Assembly: GCF_035825295.1 (NCBI RefSeq)
Contig: NZ_JAYMGI010000002.1
Span: 4,946,501-5,010,500 of the forward strand
Direction: 5' to 3'
DNA: 64,000 bases
Source: Actinacidiphila sp. DG2A-62
Lineage (GTDB): Bacteria; Actinomycetota; Actinomycetes; Streptomycetales; Streptomycetaceae
A program made the position numbers and the translations under genes. This document shows positions 61,053 through 64,000 of this stretch, piece by piece. Each line of letters opens with the position of its first letter. Position 1 is the stretch's first letter. The notes under the pieces are model-generated. The model worked only from the letters and a program-made list of their open reading frames with translations, was not told where the DNA came from and made no database searches.

Positions 61053-64000
61053 TCAGAAATAGAAGCGCTTGCCTCGTACAACGATGGATCCACGAGCTCT
61101 GAATCTCAAATTTGACAGAGTTCTCGCGGCACGGTACCTCAAGCCCCAGCCCCTGCCGATGGGTGTTCCAAAGAGGTAGCCCGTTGCCGCAGACTTGATG
61201 TGACTGTAATAGCCGCCATATGTTCTTTTCTTGTGGCGGTGCTTCACGTAGTATCCACCACCGCCGACAAGAAGAGTAGCACTTACAGCGCAGGCTCCCA
61301 GCCCGACGCCAGTCCAGCCAGTGGCCCCGCAAGCAAAACCGGCGCCCACGCCTCCCAAAAACGTCTTGTGATGCGTTACATAGCGCTTTGTGTGGTGCCA
61401 CCCCCACTTAGCTGCCCCGCCGAAACTGAACTCACCGCTCAGATCGGAAGAATTGATGGGGTCACCGTTGCAGTAGTCGTAGGCGTTGGCGCTGCCGCCG
61501 GGGACGGGGTCGGTGGTGAGGAAGCGGCCGAGGGTGGGGTCGTAGAGGCGGACACCCATGAGAGTGGCGCCGGTGACGGTTTCCGACGAGCGCTGCTTGC
61601 CGCCGAGCCAGCCGTAGCGGGTGGCCGGAGTGCTGTTTTCGGGGTTGCCGAATTCGTCGTAGGCCAGCGCCGTGGGCGCCACGGTGGTGTCCAGCGGGAG
61701 TTGGACGGTGACGTCGCCGTGCAGGTCCGTGAGCTGGAGAACGGTTCCGGTGGTGGCGGTGGTGGTGGCGTCGAGGTCGCCGCCGGGGCCCTGGACGTTG
61801 CGGGTGATGGTGCCGGCGGCGTCTTCGGCGGTCCAGTCGGGACTGTCGGAGTCGGAGCCGTAGTGGTTGGTCTTGGCTGCGGTCTGGGTCCAGGTGCCGC
61901 CGGCGTTGGTTTCGGTGGTCCAGGAGGCCAGGCGCTGGGCGGCGTCGAGGGTCCAGGTCTGGCGGCTGGTGCCGTCGGCGGAGGTCTGCTGGCGAACCAG
62001 GTCGTTGGTGTAATAGCCGATCGAAGCGCCGGTGGCCTGGGTGGTGGTGCGGCCGAAGGCGTCGTAGACGATGCCGCCGGTGCCGCCGACGGTCTGGAGG
62101 CGGTCGGCGCTGTCGTAGGTGGAGGCGGTGCTGACCGGGGTCCCGGGGGTGCCGTCGGGGTTGTCGACGGTGGTGGTCAGGCCGGTGCGGTTGGTGTTGT
62201 CGTCGAAGGTGTAGGTGCGGTGGGTGGTGGTGTCGGCCTGGGTGTCGTCGGTGTGGGTGAGGCGGCCGGCCGGGTCGTAGGTGTACGCCTGGTCGCCGGT
62301 GTCGGAGGCGTGGGTGGCCTGCTGGCCCTGGACGGTTTCGGAGGCGGAGTCCTCGGCGACGGTCATGCCGTCGCTGTCACGGGTGTAGGTGCGTGAGGTG
62401 TCCGCGCCGGTCTCGTCCTGGCCGAGGGTGAGGGTGTAGCCGCCGGGCAGGGCCTCGGTGGCCAGGTCGCCGTCGGCGTCGTAGGCGGCGGTGAAGGTTC
62501 CCGCCACGGAATCGGTGCGGGAGGTCTCCAGGCCGCGCGGGTCCTTGGTGGTGTCGTAGGTGTAGGTGGTCGTCGACGGCGCGGAGTCGGTGGTTTTGGT
62601 GGGCCGGTCCAGCTGGTCGTACCAGGTGGTGGCGGTGTTGCCGGCGCCGTCGGTGTACGAGATCTGCCTGCCCAGCGCGTCGTAGCTGTTGCTGATGGTC
62701 TGGGTGCCGTTGCTCGTGGTGGCGACCTTGCCGGTGGCCTGGTCGTAGGTGGTGGAGATGTCGGGCACCGCGGTGCCGGCCCCGCCGGTCACCACGACCT
62801 TGATGGTCCGCCCGGCACCGTCGTAGGTCGTGGTGGTGGTGCGGGTGACGCCGCCCGCGGTGTCGGCCTCGGTGGCGGTGCTGCCCCACCGGTCGTACGT
62901 GGTGGTCGTGGTCGGCAGCTGGGACGGGTTGGTGCCGCCGCCGGTGATGGCGCCGGCCGGGCCGACCGAGCAGACCAGGTCGGCCCATTCGGGGCGGCCC
63001 TGGCACGTGCCGGTGCCGGTCGCGGACCAGTAGGTGGTGACGGTGGCGCCGGCGTCGGTGCCGTTGGACTTGGGCAGGGTGGTCTTGATGACGCGGCCCT
63101 GTGAGTCGTAACTGGTGGTCTTGACCAGGTTCAGGCCGCCGGGGTCGGTGACCGTCTGGGTCACCAGGCCCTTGGCCCAGTCGTACGCGGTCGTGTTGGT
63201 GCGCTTGTCGGCGTCGGTCGAGTATCCGGGCACGGATGCGCCGACGGTGACGGTGGTGGGCTGGTTGGCGGCGGTCGCGGTGCCGTCGGTCGGCCGGCCC
63301 TGGTCGTAGGTCGTGACGGTGTGCTGCCGGGCCGGAACGACGCTCCCCGCGGGCAGGTCGGTGCCTCCGGCCGGTGCGCTCAGCGTCGAGGCGAGCGTGA
63401 CCAGGTGCAGCGGCCCGTACTCCTCCAGCTCACGCTGCCCCACGGTGGCAGGGTCGGTGTCCTTGTCGGTGCCGGCGTCCGAGCTGACGCTGCTGGTGTT
63501 GTACACCGACGTCGTCGACAGCTGCTGCGCGCGGTCGGCGGTGGACAGCTCCTCGATGCCGAGTTGCTGCAGCTCGCCGTAGCCGGCGGATGCCGCGCCG
63601 GCCAAGGCGAGTTCGCGGTTGCCCGCGGTCAGCTCCCGCACCGTGTTGCCGTATGGGTCGTACTCGGTGGTGGTGATGTGCCCGCCGGGCGAGGCCGTGT
63701 TGACCTCGTTCCCCGAGGCGTCGGTGTAGGTGATCGTGGCCCGGCCGTAGTCACCGGCGCCGAGGGCGGTGCCGTCGTGGGTGGAAGGGACCTGGTCGGC
63801 GGGGAAGACCGCGGTGGCATCCGAAGGAGTGTCGCTCTGTCCCCACGCGGCGACGTCCGTGCCGCCCATCGCGTAGGGAGCCGAGCTCCCGCTCAGCGGC
63901 ACGTCGTAGACGACGCTGGTGGTCGCGGTGCCGTTGGTCTGCGTGGCGCTGCCCGGGGTCAGGGTCGCGCGGCTTGCGGAGACGAGCATGCCGTCCCCGG
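61053..64000 (-). CDS. RHS/YD-repeat polymorphic toxin, 3' part
   Basis: At least 982 codons; the 5' end lies beyond the window. Many YD-type repeats (TTTTYDGAGRTIKVV, QAYTYDPAGRLTHTDD, GNPENSTPATRYGWL). The RHS core ends with GVRLYDPTLGRFLTTDPVPG and DPINSSDLSG. The variable C-terminus, about 125 residues, begins after DLSG; it has a Gly-rich hydrophobic stretch (GVGLGACAVSATLLVGGGGY) and a basic end (RFRARGSIVVRGKRFYF). Its DNA is lower in G+C than the core, as expected of exchangeable toxin cassettes. RHS shells store and deliver the C-terminal toxin. Confidence 0.92.
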   Translation of the reverse strand, partial: GDGMLVSASRATLTPGSATQTNGTATTSVVYDVPLSGSSAPYAMGGTDVAAWGQSDTPSDATAVFPADQVPSTHDGTALGAGDYGRATITYTDASGNEVNTASPGGHITTTEYDPYGNTVRELTAGNRELALAGAASAGYGELQQLGIEELSTADRAQQLSTTSVYNTSSVSSDAGTDKDTDPATVGQRELEEYGPLHLVTLASTLSAPAGGTDLPAGSVVPARQHTVTTYDQGRPTDGTATAANQPTTVTVGASVPGYSTDADKRTNTTAYDWAKGLVTQTVTDPGGLNLVKTTSYDSQGRVIKTTLPKSNGTDAGATVTTYWSATGTGTCQGRPEWADLVCSVGPAGAITGGGTNPSQLPTTTTTYDRWGSTATEADTAGGVTRTTTTTYDGAGRTIKVVVTGGAGTAVPDISTTYDQATGKVATTSNGTQTISNSYDALGRQISYTDGAGNTATTWYDQLDRPTKTTDSAPSTTTYTYDTTKDPRGLETSRTDSVAGTFTAAYDADGDLATEALPGGYTLTLGQDETGADTSRTYTRDSDGMTVAEDSASETVQGQQATHASDTGDQAYTYDPAGRLTHTDDTQADTTTHRTYTFDDNTNRTGLTTTVDNPDGTPGTPVSTASTYDSADRLQTVGGTGGIVYDAFGRTTTQATGASIGYYTNDLVRQQTSADGTSRQTWTLDAAQRLASWTTETNAGGTWTQTAAKTNHYGSDSDSPDWTAEDAAGTITRNVQGPGGDLDATTTATTGTVLQLTDLHGDVTVQLPLDTTVAPTALAYDEFGNPENSTPATRYGWLGGKQRSSETVTGATLMGVRLYDPTLGRFLTTDPVPGGSANAYDYCNGDPINSSDLSGEFSFGGAAKWGWHHTKRYVTHHKTFLGGVGAGFACGATGWTGVGLGACAVSATLLVGGGGYYVKHRHKKRTYGGYYSHIKSAATGYLFGTPIGRGWGLRYRAARTLSNLRFRARGSIVVRGKRFYF

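Overview
The window is very high in G+C, with GTG and TTG starts and tightly coupled ATGA/GTGA gene junctions. It carries WhiB, DUF397, DUF317, DUF2637 and DUF4913 type genes, so it is almost certainly from Streptomyces or a close actinobacterial relative. Much of it looks accessory: a RiPP cluster, a CRISPR-Cas island, a plasmid or integrative-element backbone, an arsenic cassette, IS remnants and a polymorphic toxin.

Layout. 0-0.35 kb: small excisionase-like DNA-binding protein. 0.5-11.2 kb: a minus-strand FxLD-type lanthipeptide cluster with two precursor genes, a LanB glutamylation protein, LanC, an elimination domain fused to a PCMT-like methyltransferase, two further methyltransferases of the same kind, an unrecognised helical protein, and a TauD-like oxygenase at the head. 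It lies between two imperfect direct repeats (497-606 and 13585-13697), and one precursor has acquired the end of the repeated gene. 11.3-19.8 kb: Nudix hydrolase, several XRE-type regulators with helical repeats, an ATP-binding/DUF397 regulatory set with a dense operator region, a TrmO-like protein and a HAD hydrolase.

19.86-29.79 kb: a complete type I-B CRISPR-Cas locus (cas6-cas8-cas7-cas5-cas3-cas4-cas1-cas2). Two arrays point outward from it, each preceded by a matching leader of about 95 nt. 29.9-38.7 kb: MmyB-like regulator, then a plasmid-like module: replication initiator with internal repeats, DnaC-like loader, WhiB protein, DUF2637 membrane protein with a GGTSACC array, candidate oriT, MobC and relaxase. 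38.7-43.5 kb: arsenic genes around a decayed thioredoxin reductase. 43.7-57.7 kb: a minus-strand, overlapping block of plasmid-type genes (DUF317, DUF4913, RelE-like, C5 DNA methyltransferase, VirD4/TraG-like coupling protein), headed by an ATP-grasp/MFS/unknown trio. 58.3-60.5 kb: transposase remnants and one intact IS5-family element. 60.5-64 kb: a lower-GC patch, a 55-residue membrane protein, and the 3' end of an RHS/YD-repeat toxin gene.

At least fifteen genes or gene parts are broken by single small indels, many in short G or C runs, while neighbours of 2.4 kb are intact. Sequence error and true decay cannot be separated here. Frameshifted genes are given over their full inferred span.
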